Positions 30,690 through 42,414 of a stretch of 64,000 bases of DNA are shown piece by piece (the first letter of the stretch is position 1; each line of letters starts with the position of its first letter). The position numbers were made by a program, and so were the translations under genes. This stretch comes from an uncultured Sphingomonas sp. (GTDB lineage Bacteria; Pseudomonadota; Alphaproteobacteria; Sphingomonadales; Sphingomonadaceae), in contig CAJYLV010000022.1 in the NCBI GenBank assembly GCA_913776255.1, forward strand, positions 1 through 64,000, read 5' to 3'. A model generated the notes under the pieces. That model was not told the origin of the DNA. It did not search any database and was given only the letters and a program-made list of their open reading frames with translations.

Positions 30690-32989
30690 CGCCGCCCCGC
30701 GCCACCTATCGTTTCCAGTTCCATGAAGGATTCACCTTCGCCGATGCCGAGGCATTGGTGCCGTATCTCGACGATCTCGGCATCAGCCATGTCTATGCTT
30801 CGCCGGTCACCACCGCCGCGCCGGGGTCGACGCACGGCTATGACGTGGTCGATCCGACGACGATCAACCCCGAGCTGGGCGGCGAGGCGGCGTTCCGCTC
30901 GCTGGTCGCGGCGCTGCGCGCGCGCGGCATGGGCATCATCATCGACATCGTCCCCAATCACATGGGCGTCGCGGGCGACAGCAACGCGTGGTGGCAGGAC
31001 GTGCTGGCGCGCGGGCCGGACAGCGAGCATGCTGCGGTGTTCGACATCGATTGGCGCGAGCGCATCGTGCTGCCGGTGCTCGCCGCGCCCGTGTCGGAGG
31101 CGCTGGCGAACGGCGACCTCACGCTGGAACGTGACGGTGCGCGCTGGACGATCGTCGCTTATGGCGAACATCGCTTCCCCGTGCGCGACGCGAATCAGGA
31201 TACGGCCGACACGCTGCCGCTCGAGGAACTGCTCGCGCGCCAGCATTACCGGCTGGCGTACTGGCGGGTCGCCAACGACGAGCTGAATTGGCGGCGGTTC
31301 TTCTCGATCAACGAGCTGGCCGGGGTGCGGATCGAGGACCCGGCGGTGTTCGGGAAGACGCATGCGCTCTATTTCCGGCTGCACGACGAAGGGCTGATCG
31401 ACGGGGTGCGCGTCGATCACGTCGACGGGCTGACCGATCCGATCGGCTATTGCCGCGCGTTGCGCGCGCGGCTCGGCGACGAGGCGTGGATCGTGATCGA
31501 GAAGATCCTCGCCGCCGGCGAGCCGCAGCCGCTCGGCTGGGGGGTCGACGGGACCAGCGGCTACGACTTCATGGAACAGGTCGCGAGCCTGCTCCACGAT
31601 CCCTCCGGCGCCGAGCCGCTGGGGGCGCTTTGGGAGGAGATCAGCGGGCGCAGCGCGTCGTTCGAGCCCGAGGAGTTCCAGGCACGGCAGGACCTGTTGT
31701 CTTGGCAGTTCAGCGGGCAGCTCGACGCGTGCGTCGCCGCCTTCCACGCGGTCGCGCCGGAAGGCGTGACCGCGGCGATGCTGCGCCGCGCGGTCGAGCG
31801 GTTGCTGTGGGTGTTCCCGGTCTATCGCACCTATGGCCCTGCTGCGCCCGCCAGCGACGCCGCGATCCGCGCCGAGGCACGTGCGCGGGTCACCGAGCTG
31901 ATCCCGCCGGGCGAGACGCAGGTCGTCGATCTGGTGCTGGCGTGGCTTGCGGGGGACGGCGGCGCCGACACTGCCGAGGCGGTGCGGCGCTTCCAGCAAC
32001 TCTCCGCGCCGATCGCGGCCAAGGCGGTCGAGGACACCGGCTTCTATCGCTACGGCCGGTTGCTGTCGCGCAACGACGTCGGCTTCGATGCCGAGCGGAT
32101 GGGGATGGCGCCCGCCGACTTCCACGCGCTCATGCAGGCGCGCGCGCGCGACGTGCCGCACGCGATGCTGACCACCGCCACCCACGACCACAAGCGCGGC
32201 GAGGACACGCGCGCGCGGCTCGCGGCGATCAGCGCGCACCCCGATGCGTGGCGCGATGCCGCGCTGGCGTGGCTGGAGCGCGACGACGGCGGGGTCGACG
32301 ATGCCGACCGCTATATGCTGCTCCAGACCCTTGTCGGCGCATGGCCCGAGGATGGCGCGACCGCGGACTTCGTGGACCGCGTGACGGCGTGGCAGCAGAA
32401 GGCATTGCGCGAGGCGAAGCTGCGCTCCTCGTGGGAAGCGCCCGACGAAGAGTATGAAGCGGCAGCCGCCGCGCTGGTCGAGGCGCTGCCCGGCGATGCC
32501 GAGGCGCTGGCGCTGATCGCGCGCACCGTCGCGATGCTCGATGCAACCGCGCAGGGCAATGCGCTGGTGCAGGTGCTGCTCCGCTATACGGTGCCGGGGG
32601 TGCCCGATCTGTATCAGGGCACCGAGTTCGCCGACCTGAGCCTCGTCGATCCCGACAACCGCCGCGCGGTCGACTACGACGCGCGGCGCGCGGCGCTGAC
32701 GGGCGACCCGCCGGCCAAGCTGCGGCTGATCGCCGATCTACTGCGGCTGCGGCGCGAGGATCCCGCGCTGTTCGCGGACGGCGACTATGCCCCCGCAAAG
32801 GTCGAGGGACCGGACGCGGCGCGAGTGCTGGCGTTCGAGCGGCGACACGACGGTCGCCTCTTGCGCGTCGCGGTCGCACTCCATGGCCGACGCCCCGGCG
32901 CCGACACGCGCATCGCCTTCAGTTCGGGTCATCGCACCGACGCCGCGACGCTGTTCGGCAGCACAGCGATCTGGTACGAGCACAGCTGA
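30686..32989 (+). CDS. treY: Malto-oligosyltrehalose synthase
   Basis: TYRFQFHEGFTFADAEALVPYLDDLGISHVYASPVTTAAPGSTHGYDVVDPTTINPELGG; overlaps malQ stop. Confidence 0.97.
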   Translation: MTPPRATYRFQFHEGFTFADAEALVPYLDDLGISHVYASPVTTAAPGSTHGYDVVDPTTINPELGGEAAFRSLVAALRARGMGIIIDIVPNHMGVAGDSNAWWQDVLARGPDSEHAAVFDIDWRERIVLPVLAAPVSEALANGDLTLERDGARWTIVAYGEHRFPVRDANQDTADTLPLEELLARQHYRLAYWRVANDELNWRRFFSINELAGVRIEDPAVFGKTHALYFRLHDEGLIDGVRVDHVDGLTDPIGYCRALRARLGDEAWIVIEKILAAGEPQPLGWGVDGTSGYDFMEQVASLLHDPSGAEPLGALWEEISGRSASFEPEEFQARQDLLSWQFSGQLDACVAAFHAVAPEGVTAAMLRRAVERLLWVFPVYRTYGPAAPASDAAIRAEARARVTELIPPGETQVVDLVLAWLAGDGGADTAEAVRRFQQLSAPIAAKAVEDTGFYRYGRLLSRNDVGFDAERMGMAPADFHALMQARARDVPHAMLTTATHDHKRGEDTRARLAAISAHPDAWRDAALAWLERDDGGVDDADRYMLLQTLVGAWPEDGATADFVDRVTAWQQKALREAKLRSSWEAPDEEYEAAAAALVEALPGDAEALALIARTVAMLDATAQGNALVQVLLRYTVPGVPDLYQGTEFADLSLVDPDNRRAVDYDARRAALTGDPPAKLRLIADLLRLRREDPALFADGDYAPAKVEGPDAARVLAFERRHDGRLLRVAVALHGRRPGADTRIAFSSGHRTDAATLFGSTAIWYEHS

Positions 32990-33068
32990 GCCGGTATCCG
33001 GACGTCGTCCCGACAGGGGGCGGCGGCGGTCGGCACGGGAGACGGAATGCGCCTGCCGCAGCCCGGGA

Positions 33069-33091
33069 GTCACGTAAATGTCTTACATGAC
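33069..33091. promoter_or_regulatory. Operator-like inverted repeat upstream of DUF47-pit
   Basis: GTCACGTAA-ATGTC-TTACATGAC, 9-bp arms with one mismatch, about 85 bp upstream of the start. Confidence 0.45.
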
Positions 33092-33174
33092 GTGCACGGG
33101 CCGACTCGGCCGCCCGGCACGATCGTGTCCGGAACGGCGCAATTATTCTCAAGATCAGTTCAGGATGGAGTTTG

Positions 33175-33819
33175 ATGTTCGCCTGGTTCCAGCGACTGTT
33201 GCCGAAGACCGGCAATTTCTTCGAGCAGTTCGAAGGACATGCCGCCATCGGCCTGGCCGCCGCGCGCGCCACTGCGAAGCTGCTGGAGGGCGGGCCAGAC
33301 CGTCCCGCGCTGCTTGTCGAGATCAACAAGCGCGAGAATGAGGCCGACGAGATCACCCGCGACGTGCTGAAGAGCGTCCGCGCGACGTTCCTCACGCCGT
33401 TCGATCGCGGCGCGATCACCGCGCTGATCGGCGCGCTCGACGATACGATCGACGAAATGTACGCCGCCGCCTCGGCGATCGATCTGTACGGACTGACCGA
33501 ATATGCGCCCGAGATGCGCGAGATGGCGCAGGTGGCGGTCGATGCCGCCGGGCTGGCGGTCGAGGCGATGCCGCTGCTGCGCGACGTCAGCCGCAACGGC
33601 CCGCGGCTCCACGAGCTGACCGAGCAGCTGATCCGGCTGGAAGGCCGCGCCGACGATTGCCACGCCGCGGGGCTGCGTCGCTCGCTGGAGCAATATGGCA
33701 AGAGCGACACGCTGCGCTTCGTGGTCGAGCGCGAGATCTACAAGCATCTGGAGCGGATCCTCGATGCATTCGAGGATGTCGCCGACGAGATCGACGGCAT
33801 CGTCATCGACCACGCCTGA
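33175..33819 (+). CDS. DUF47 (PhoU-like) protein, Pit accessory
   Basis: MFAWFQRLLPKTGNFFEQFEGHA ... LVEINKRENEADEITRDVLKSVRATFLTPFDRGAITALIGALDDTID. Confidence 0.93.
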   Translation: MFAWFQRLLPKTGNFFEQFEGHAAIGLAAARATAKLLEGGPDRPALLVEINKRENEADEITRDVLKSVRATFLTPFDRGAITALIGALDDTIDEMYAAASAIDLYGLTEYAPEMREMAQVAVDAAGLAVEAMPLLRDVSRNGPRLHELTEQLIRLEGRADDCHAAGLRRSLEQYGKSDTLRFVVEREIYKHLERILDAFEDVADEIDGIVIDHA

Positions 33820-33837
33820 CGCCCGGTCGACGCACCC

Positions 33838-34851
33838 ATGCACGAACTCGCCTTTCCGTTGCTGGTCGGCCTGATCCTGGTCGCGCTGGCGTTCGACTAT
33901 CTCAACGGGCTGCACGACGCCGCCAATTCGATCGCGACGGTGGTCGCCACGCGGCTGCTGTCGCCCGTCAAGGCGGTGGCGTTCGCGGCCTTCTTCAACT
34001 TCGCCGCCTATTTCCTGACGCTTGCGGTCCCCAGCCTCCATGCCGTGGCGGAGACGATCGGCAAGGGCCTGATCGACAAGGACGTCATCACCCCAGCGGT
34101 GATCTTCGGCGCGCTGGGCGGCGCGATGACGTGGAACGTCATCACCTGGCTGAAGGGCATTCCTTCGTCGAGCAGCCACGCATTGGTCGGCGGGTTGGTC
34201 GGCGCGGGCGTCGCGCATGCCGGGATCACCGGCGTGAAATGGGCCGGGCTCAACAAGACGCTGCTGGCGATCGTGCTGTCGCCGGTGATCGGCATGTTCC
34301 TGGCGATGGCGGTGATGCTGGTGTCGAGCTGGGCGCTGCGCCGCTCGACCGCGCCGCAGGCGGAGCGCAGCTTCCGCGCGCTGCATCTCGCATCCTCGGC
34401 GGCCTATTCGCTCAGCCACGGGCTCAACGACGCGCAGAAGACGATGGGGATCATCACCGTCCTGCTCTATTCGACCGGCTATCTGACCGGACCGTTCGAG
34501 GTGCCGCACTGGGTGGCGATCAGCTGCTATGTCGCGATCGCGCTCGGCACGATGACCGGCGGGTGGCGGATCATCGAGACAATGGGGTCGCGGATCACGC
34601 GGCTGTCGCAGCATCAGGGGTTCAGCGCGTCGCTGGCCGGGTCGATCGTGGTGTTCAGCGCCTCGACGCTCGGCATCCCGGTGTCGACGACGCATACGAT
34701 CACCGGCTCGATTATCGGTGCGGGCGTCTCGCGGCGCGCCTCGGCGGTGCGCTGGGGCGTGGCCAAGAACGTCGTGGTCGCGTGGGTCATCACCATCCCG
34801 GCCTCGGCCGTGGTCGGGGCGCTGGTCTATTCGACGACGCTGCTGTTCTGA
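33838..34851 (+). CDS. pit: Inorganic phosphate transporter, PiT family
   Basis: FDYLNGLHDAANSIATVVATRLLSP, GIPSSSSHALVGGLVGA, SHGLNDAQKTMGII, GIPVSTTHTITGSIIG. Confidence 0.96.
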   Translation: MHELAFPLLVGLILVALAFDYLNGLHDAANSIATVVATRLLSPVKAVAFAAFFNFAAYFLTLAVPSLHAVAETIGKGLIDKDVITPAVIFGALGGAMTWNVITWLKGIPSSSSHALVGGLVGAGVAHAGITGVKWAGLNKTLLAIVLSPVIGMFLAMAVMLVSSWALRRSTAPQAERSFRALHLASSAAYSLSHGLNDAQKTMGIITVLLYSTGYLTGPFEVPHWVAISCYVAIALGTMTGGWRIIETMGSRITRLSQHQGFSASLAGSIVVFSASTLGIPVSTTHTITGSIIGAGVSRRASAVRWGVAKNVVVAWVITIPASAVVGALVYSTTLLF

Positions 34852-34856
34852 CGCTG

Positions 34857-34933
34857 CGTCATTGCGAGCGTAGCGAAGCAATCCAGGGCGTCCTGGTCCG
34901 GCCTTGGATTGCCGCGCTACGCTCGCAATGACG
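34857..34933. repeat. Inverted-repeat element family A, copy 4
   Basis: CGTCATTGCGAGCGTAGCGAAGCAATCCAGGGCGTCCTGGTCCGGCCTTGGATTGCCGCGCTACGCTCGCAATGACG. Confidence 0.9.
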
Positions 34934-34991
34934 AACGGATCAAAACCGGCCGTTACGGATTGGTAACGTCACTCAGGGGACGGAGACCGGC

Positions 34992-36452
34992 GTGCGGCGC
35001 GTGTTGCTCTTATTCGTGCTGCTCGCTGCCGGATGCGCGCGGCAGCAGCCCTCCCCTGCCCCGCCGCGCGTCGAGAGCGCGATCGCGCCCTTTCCCGACC
35101 AGACCTCGACGATCGTCGTGCCGGTGACGGCGCGGCTCGACCAGCTCGAGCGCGGGCTCGACAGGCGTACGCCCCGCGTGCTGTGGACGATCGACGAGCA
35201 TCGCGACACATGCGTCAGGGGCAAGCGCGTCGACCTCGGGATCGGCAAGGTCAAGGTGACCCCCGACCTCGGCTGCCGGCTGGTCGGGCAGGTGACGCGC
35301 GGGGCGATCCGCGTGTCCGGGCGCGGCGAGCGGCTCGACATCACCATGCCCGTCTCCGCGGTCATCCATGTCCGCGACATCGGCGGCGTGCTCGGCGAGA
35401 CCGTGACCGCCCGCGCGATGGTCCACGCCACCGGCAAGCTGGCGATCGTCGGCAACTGGCAACCGCGCGCGACGCTCGACCTCGCCTATGACTGGCGCGA
35501 GCCGCCGGGGATCGATATCGCGGGGCAGCGGATCACCTTCACCAGCCGCGCCGACCAGAAGCTCAGGCGCGTCGTCGCGAAACTGGAGCGCGATTTGCCC
35601 GGCGAGGTGGCGAAGCTCGACCTGCGCGGGCAGCTGGACGGCGCGTGGCGCCACGGCTTCACGGTGATCGAACTCAGCAAGCGCAATCCGCCGGCGTGGA
35701 TGCGCGTCGCGCCGCGCGCGCTGGGGGTCGGCGGCTACCGGGTCACCGGGCGCGACTTGCAACTGACGCTGGCGGCGGAGGCGCTGACGCAGACCTATGT
35801 CGGCAAGCGGCCGCCCGACCCGACCCCGATCCCACTCCCGCCGCCATCGCCCGTGGCCGGGCAGCCGGGATTGCGCTTCTTCATCCCGGTGCTGGCCGAT
35901 TACGCGCAGCTCGAACCGGTGGTGCTGCGGACGCTGGGCAAGCTGGCCGACAAAGGCATCTCGCTGACCGGCATCGGCCCGGTCGACGTCCAGTTCGGCA
36001 AGGTGACGGTCTATGCCACCGCCAACAACCGGCTCGCGGTGGGCGTCACCGCGCGCGTGACGCCGCGCGACCGCCGCTTCCCCCCGACGAGCGGCGAGGC
36101 GTGGCTGACCGCGCAGCCCTATAATGAGGAGAATTCGCAGCTGGTGCGCGCGCGCGACGTGCAGCTGGCCGCGGACACCGATTCGGACGCGGTCGACCTG
36201 ATCGTCAGCCTGCTCGACGCGACGCAGGTCCAGCAGGCGGTCGCGCTGGCCTTGCAGCACGACTTCGCGCCCGATTATCAGGAGGTGCTCGCCAAGGCGC
36301 AGGGCGCGATCGGCGCGCGACAGGAAGGTGACTTCTTCCTGTCGACCGACGTGACGCGCGTGACGACCGGGCGGCTGCAGGTGACCGGCGCGGGCCTGTT
36401 CCTGCCTGTCCGTGCGGAGGGCGCGGCGCGGATCGCCTATCGGCCGCGGTGA
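34992..36452 (+). CDS. DUF4403 family lipoprotein
   Basis: GTG start; lipobox VLLAAGC; two BPI-like repeats with RGKRVDLGIGKVKVTPDLGCRLVGQVTRG. Confidence 0.75.
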   Translation: MRRVLLLFVLLAAGCARQQPSPAPPRVESAIAPFPDQTSTIVVPVTARLDQLERGLDRRTPRVLWTIDEHRDTCVRGKRVDLGIGKVKVTPDLGCRLVGQVTRGAIRVSGRGERLDITMPVSAVIHVRDIGGVLGETVTARAMVHATGKLAIVGNWQPRATLDLAYDWREPPGIDIAGQRITFTSRADQKLRRVVAKLERDLPGEVAKLDLRGQLDGAWRHGFTVIELSKRNPPAWMRVAPRALGVGGYRVTGRDLQLTLAAEALTQTYVGKRPPDPTPIPLPPPSPVAGQPGLRFFIPVLADYAQLEPVVLRTLGKLADKGISLTGIGPVDVQFGKVTVYATANNRLAVGVTARVTPRDRRFPPTSGEAWLTAQPYNEENSQLVRARDVQLAADTDSDAVDLIVSLLDATQVQQAVALALQHDFAPDYQEVLAKAQGAIGARQEGDFFLSTDVTRVTTGRLQVTGAGLFLPVRAEGAARIAYRPR

Positions 36453-36526
36453 GGGCGCGCCGTCTTGGCTTCTCCGACGGAAGGCGGCTGGAAAAAGTCG
36501 GCTTGAAGGTCCCGCCCGCCTCCTTC

Positions 36527-36606
36527 CGTCATCCCGGACTTGATCCGGGATCCCGCTTCTTACCTTGCCCCGGAAAAGCGGGGCCCCGGATCAAGTCCGG
36601 GGCGAC
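36527..36606. repeat. Inverted-repeat element family D, copy 2
   Basis: CGTCATCCCGGACTTGATCCGGGATCCCGCTTCTTA...AAGCGGGGCCCCGGATCAAGTCCGGGGCGAC. Confidence 0.88.
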
Positions 36607-36632
36607 GGCGCGTGGTTGGCGGGTGGACGCTC

Positions 36633-38120
36633 CTAGAAGCCGGCGTAATCCGAGAAGCGCGTGATCGTCGGGTCGAACTTCAGCACCACCTTGCCGGTCG
36701 CGCCGTGGCGCTGCTTGGCGACGATCAGCTCGGCGAGGCCGTAGACGCGCTCCATATCGGCGGCCCAGCGCGCGTGATCCTCGAACACCTTGGCTTCGTC
36801 GCCTTCCATCGGGCGCTTCGGCTCGCGCTGCGCGGTGTAATAATCCTCGCGGAACACGAACCACACCATGTCGGCGTCCTGCTCGATCGACCCCGATTCG
36901 CGCAGGTCCGAGAGCATCGGGCGCTTGTCCTCGCGGCTTTCGACCGCACGGCTGAGCTGCGACAGCGCGAGCACGGGAACGTTCATGTCCTTGGCCAAGG
37001 TCTTCAACCCGCGGGAAATCTCCGAGATTTCCTGCACGCGGTTGCCGTCGCCCTTGCCCGAACCGGTCAGCAGCTGGAGATAGTCGACGACCACCAGCCC
37101 GATCTCGTTGTTGTGCCGCCGCTGGAGCCGGCGGACGCGGGTGTGGAGCGAGGCGATCGTCAGGCCGCCGGTGTCGTCGATGAAGAAGGGCAGCGTCTCC
37201 AGCTCGGCCGCCGCCGCCGCGAGCTGCTCGAACTCGGCCTTGCTGATCTTGCCCATGCGCAGCGCCTCGGAGCTGATCCGCGACTGTTCGGCGAGGATAC
37301 GCGTCGCGAGCTGGTCGGCGCTCATTTCGAGGCTGAAGAACGCGACCTTCGCGCCGACCGACTTGGACGGCGGGATGCCGTCGCGCATGTCGCGCATCCA
37401 GCGTTGCGCGGCGTTGAAGGCGATGTTGGTGGCCAGCGACGTCTTGCCCATGCCGGGGCGGCCGGCGAGGATCATCAAGTCGGAATGGTGCATGCCGCCG
37501 ATCTTGGCGTTGACGGTGTCGAGCCCGGTGGTGACGCCGCTGAGATTCCCGCCCCAGTTGAGCGCCTTCTCTGCCATCTTGACCGCCATCGTGCTGGCCT
37601 GCGCGAAGCTCTTGACGCTGTTCTCGGCCCCGCCGTCGGCGGCGACGCGGTACAATTCCTCCTCGGCGGCCTCGATCTGCGCGCGCGGGTTGACCTCCTC
37701 GCTGGTGTCCATCGCGCGGTCGACCATCGAATGGCCGACCGAGACGAGCGTGCGCAGCATCGCGAGATCGTAGATCTGCGTCGCGAACTGCCGCGCGCCG
37801 ATCAGCCCCGCGCCGGAGCCGGTCAGGCTGGCGAGATAGGCGACCCCGCCCAGCTCCTTCATCCCCTCGTCCGCCTCGAACATCGGGCGCAGCGTGACGG
37901 GGGTGGCGAGCATGTCCTGCGACCGCAGCGACTTGATCGCCGCGAAGATCCGGCCGTGGACGGGTTCGTAGAAGTGCATCGGCTCCAGCCGGTCGACGAT
38001 GTCGTCGGCCAGCCGGTTGTCGATCATCATCGCGCCGAGCATCGCGGCCTCCGCCTCGACGTTGCGGGGCAGATGGACGGGTTCGGCCGAAGCCGGTTGC
38101 GGGAATGCCAGAGTCGCCAT
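36633..38120 (-). CDS. dnaB: Replicative DNA helicase
   Basis: PRNVEAEAAMLGAMM, LMILAGRPGMGKTSLATNIA, FFSLEMSADQLATRI, VVDYLQLL. Confidence 0.98.
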   Translation of the reverse strand: MATLAFPQPASAEPVHLPRNVEAEAAMLGAMMIDNRLADDIVDRLEPMHFYEPVHGRIFAAIKSLRSQDMLATPVTLRPMFEADEGMKELGGVAYLASLTGSGAGLIGARQFATQIYDLAMLRTLVSVGHSMVDRAMDTSEEVNPRAQIEAAEEELYRVAADGGAENSVKSFAQASTMAVKMAEKALNWGGNLSGVTTGLDTVNAKIGGMHHSDLMILAGRPGMGKTSLATNIAFNAAQRWMRDMRDGIPPSKSVGAKVAFFSLEMSADQLATRILAEQSRISSEALRMGKISKAEFEQLAAAAAELETLPFFIDDTGGLTIASLHTRVRRLQRRHNNEIGLVVVDYLQLLTGSGKGDGNRVQEISEISRGLKTLAKDMNVPVLALSQLSRAVESREDKRPMLSDLRESGSIEQDADMVWFVFREDYYTAQREPKRPMEGDEAKVFEDHARWAADMERVYGLAELIVAKQRHGATGKVVLKFDPTITRFSDYAGF

Positions 38121-38204
38121 TTCCCCGGCTATAGCCGATCTGGCCGCGTCGCATAACCGGGATCGGCGTTGTCGCGCCGCGACTTCGGCTTTAACGGGAC
38201 ACGG

Positions 38205-38687
38205 ATGGCCGATCCGCGGATCATCGACATCGAACTCGACGAGCGCACGATCCTGTGGCGCTCGGCCGATATCGAGCAGGAACGGCGGATCGCAATCTTC
38301 GACCTGATCGAGGACAATCACTTCGCGCCGCAACGCGAAGCGCCCGACGGCTATGCCGGGCCGTACCGCGTCAAGCTGGGCGTCGAGGAAGGGCGGCTGG
38401 CGATCCAGATCGCGCGCGAGGACGGCACGCCGCTGGAGACTTTGGTGCTGGGGCTGGCGCGCTTCCGGCGGCCGATCCGCGACTATTTCGCTATTTGCGA
38501 TAGTTACTTCCAGGCGATCCGCCAGTCGACGCCGGCGCAGATCGAGACGGTCGACATGGCGCGGCGCGGCATCCACAACGACGCCGCCGAGCTGCTGCGC
38601 GAGCGGCTGGACGGCAAGATCCATATCGATTTCGACACGGCGCGGCGGCTGTTCACGCTCATCTGCGTCCTGCACATCAAGGCTTGA
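38205..38687 (+). CDS. UPF0262 family protein
   Basis: IELDERTILWRSADIEQERRIAIFDLIEDNHFAP...IDFDTARRLFTLICVLHIK. Confidence 0.92.
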   Translation: MADPRIIDIELDERTILWRSADIEQERRIAIFDLIEDNHFAPQREAPDGYAGPYRVKLGVEEGRLAIQIAREDGTPLETLVLGLARFRRPIRDYFAICDSYFQAIRQSTPAQIETVDMARRGIHNDAAELLRERLDGKIHIDFDTARRLFTLICVLHIKA

Positions 38688-38697
38688 GTTACGGAAT

Positions 38698-39393
38698 ATG
38701 TGGGGTTTGGGACGGCTCGTGCTGGTTCTGGCCGCGTTGGCGCTGGCCGGCGTGGCGGGGTGGCGGCTCGCGGTGCGCTGGGCGCCGGGGGGCGAAAAAT
38801 ACCCGATGCAGGGCGTCGACGTGTCCGAAAATACCGGCACGATCGTGTGGCCGGTGCTCAAGGGTGCGTCGGGCGCCCGCTTCGGCTATGCGGTGGCGAC
38901 GGTCGGTGCCACGACCCGCGACCGCAACTTCCAGGCGAACTGGGACGCGATGGCGAAGGTCGGACTGAAGCGCGGCGCGGTGCACGTCTTCTCCTTCTGC
39001 CAGTCGCCGCGCGTGCAGGGCGACGTGTTCAACACCGTCGTGCCGCGCGACCTGAAGGCGCTGCCGGCCGCGATCACGTTCGACTATGACGACGCCTGCC
39101 CCGACCGGCCGGAGCGCGCCGCGCTGATTGCGGGCGTGCGCGCGATGATCGAGCGGATCGAGGCGCATATGGGAAAGCCGGTGGTGCTGCGCATCTCCGA
39201 GGACGTCGAGGACGATTACCGGCTGACCGAGGCGTTCGACCGCAAATGGTGGGCGATGGGCAATTTCCTCAAGCCAGGCTATGGCGCGCGGCCGTGGGCG
39301 GTGTGGCGCGCCAGCGACATGCGCGGCGTCGACGGGGTCGACGGCCCGGTGGATTGGGATGTGGCGACGGAAGGAGCCTTCGAGGATGAATGA
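38698..39393 (+). CDS. GH25-family lysozyme-like protein, membrane anchored
   Basis: N-terminal TM helix; MQGVDVSENTGTIVWPVLKGASGARFGYAVATVGATTRDRNFQANWDAMAKVGLKRGAVHVF. Confidence 0.88.
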   Translation: MWGLGRLVLVLAALALAGVAGWRLAVRWAPGGEKYPMQGVDVSENTGTIVWPVLKGASGARFGYAVATVGATTRDRNFQANWDAMAKVGLKRGAVHVFSFCQSPRVQGDVFNTVVPRDLKALPAAITFDYDDACPDRPERAALIAGVRAMIERIEAHMGKPVVLRISEDVEDDYRLTEAFDRKWWAMGNFLKPGYGARPWAVWRASDMRGVDGVDGPVDWDVATEGAFEDE

Positions 39394-39832
39394 CGCACCC
39401 CGGCTGATCGCCGCCGCGCGCGATGCGGCGCGCCATGCCCATGCGCCTTATTCGCGCTTCGCGGTCGGCGCGGCGGTGCTGCTGACTGACGGCAGCATCG
39501 TGACCGGCGCGAATGTTGAGAATGCCAGCTACGGCCTGTCGCTGTGCGCCGAGACGGTGGCGATCGCGACCGTCTCCGCACAAGGGCGGTTGCGCGAGGT
39601 GGTCGCGGTGGGGGTGATCGGCGGCGCGATGGATGCCGGGGGGGGCGCGCGCGGCGACGAACCGGTGCGGCCGTGCGGGCGGTGCCGGCAGGTGCTCAAC
39701 GAGGCGGCGCAGCTCGGCGGGCGCGACCTGGCGGTGCATTGCGCGGGTGCCGAGGGGGAAAGGGTGGCGAGCTACCGGCTAAGCGAACTGCTGCCCGATG
39801 CGTTCGGGCCGGGGGATCTGGGGATTTCGTGA
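39386..39832 (+). CDS. cdd: Cytidine deaminase
   Basis: HAPYSRFAVGAAVLLTDGSIVTGANVENASYGLSLCAETVAI; PCGRCRQVLNE. Confidence 0.95.
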   Translation: MNDAPRLIAAARDAARHAHAPYSRFAVGAAVLLTDGSIVTGANVENASYGLSLCAETVAIATVSAQGRLREVVAVGVIGGAMDAGGGARGDEPVRPCGRCRQVLNEAAQLGGRDLAVHCAGAEGERVASYRLSELLPDAFGPGDLGIS

Positions 39833-39945
39833 TTCCCGGCAGGTGATTTCTTGCTTCCTTTTCCGGGCGCGGGGGGAGGAGAAGCGGGATCCCGGGTCGA
39901 GCCCGGGATGACGGCAGGGGTTGAGCGGGCGGCAGCCCCGGAAAC

Positions 39946-40078
39946 CGTCGCCCCTGCGGAGGCAGGGGCCTATCGCTGTATCGTCCGGGCGGAATGGCTG
40001 ACACAGGCGCCGTCGCCCCTGTGACCAACCGCCCGGCAAAATAGACAGACATGGGCCCCTGCCTGCGCAGGGGCGACG
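39946..40078. repeat. MITE-like family B, copy 3
   Basis: GTCGCCCCTGCGGAGGCAGGGGCCTATCGCTGTATCGTCCGG ... CATGGGCCCCTGCCTGCGCAGGGGCGAC. Confidence 0.88.
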
Positions 40079-40113
40079 GTATTTTGGGGTGCGCCTCCGA
40101 CCCTGCCAAGCGT

Positions 40114-40246
40114 CGTCGCCCCTGCGGAGGCAGGGGCCTATGGCTGCATCGTCCGGATGGAGTGGCTGACACAGGCGCCGCCGCTCCTGTGACCAACCAC
40201 CCGGCAAAATAGACAGACATGGGCCCCTGCCTGCGCAGGGGCGACC
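40114..40246. repeat. MITE-like family B, copy 4
   Basis: About 130-bp near-identical copy of 39946-40078. Confidence 0.88.
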
Positions 40247-40263
40247 GGCGTTTTGATTTGGGG

Positions 40264-40347
40264 TGGTGCGGGCGGTCGGACTCGAACCGACATGTATTGC
40301 TACGGCAGATTTTGAGTCTGCTGCGTCTACCATTTCGCCACGCCCGC
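40264..40347 (-). tRNA. tRNA-Leu (anticodon CAA)
   Basis: Reverse complement GCGGGCGTGGCGAAATGGTAGACGCAGCAGACTCAAAATCTGCCGTAGCAATACATGTCGGTTCGAGTCCGACCGCCCGCACCA; variable arm, encoded CCA. Confidence 0.95.
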
Positions 40348-40456
40348 AGCGTGCGACCGGCGGCGCTATAGGGCAGCAATTCGCCGCTGGCTAGCTGTCG
40401 CCGTCTTGACCCATCACCCGCTTAGGCGTCATCGCACATCGCCATAGGAGAGCTGC

Positions 40457-42385
<1,929 letters not shown>

Positions 42386-42414
42386 AAGCCGGGCAGCTGC
42401 CAGTAGCTTACTTT

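Noticed and set aside
29705-32239. 844-aa minus-strand ORF
   Set aside because: Antisense to malQ/treY; composition artefact of high GC.
33069-33091. Canonical PhoB box upstream of pit
   Set aside because: The sequence is an inverted repeat rather than two CTGTCAT-like direct repeats, so I list it only as an operator-like palindrome.
9476-40246. Possible CRISPR array from the repeated GTCGCCCCTGC strings
   Set aside because: Units are paired inverted ends of about 130-bp elements, not regularly spaced direct repeats with unique spacers; no cas genes.
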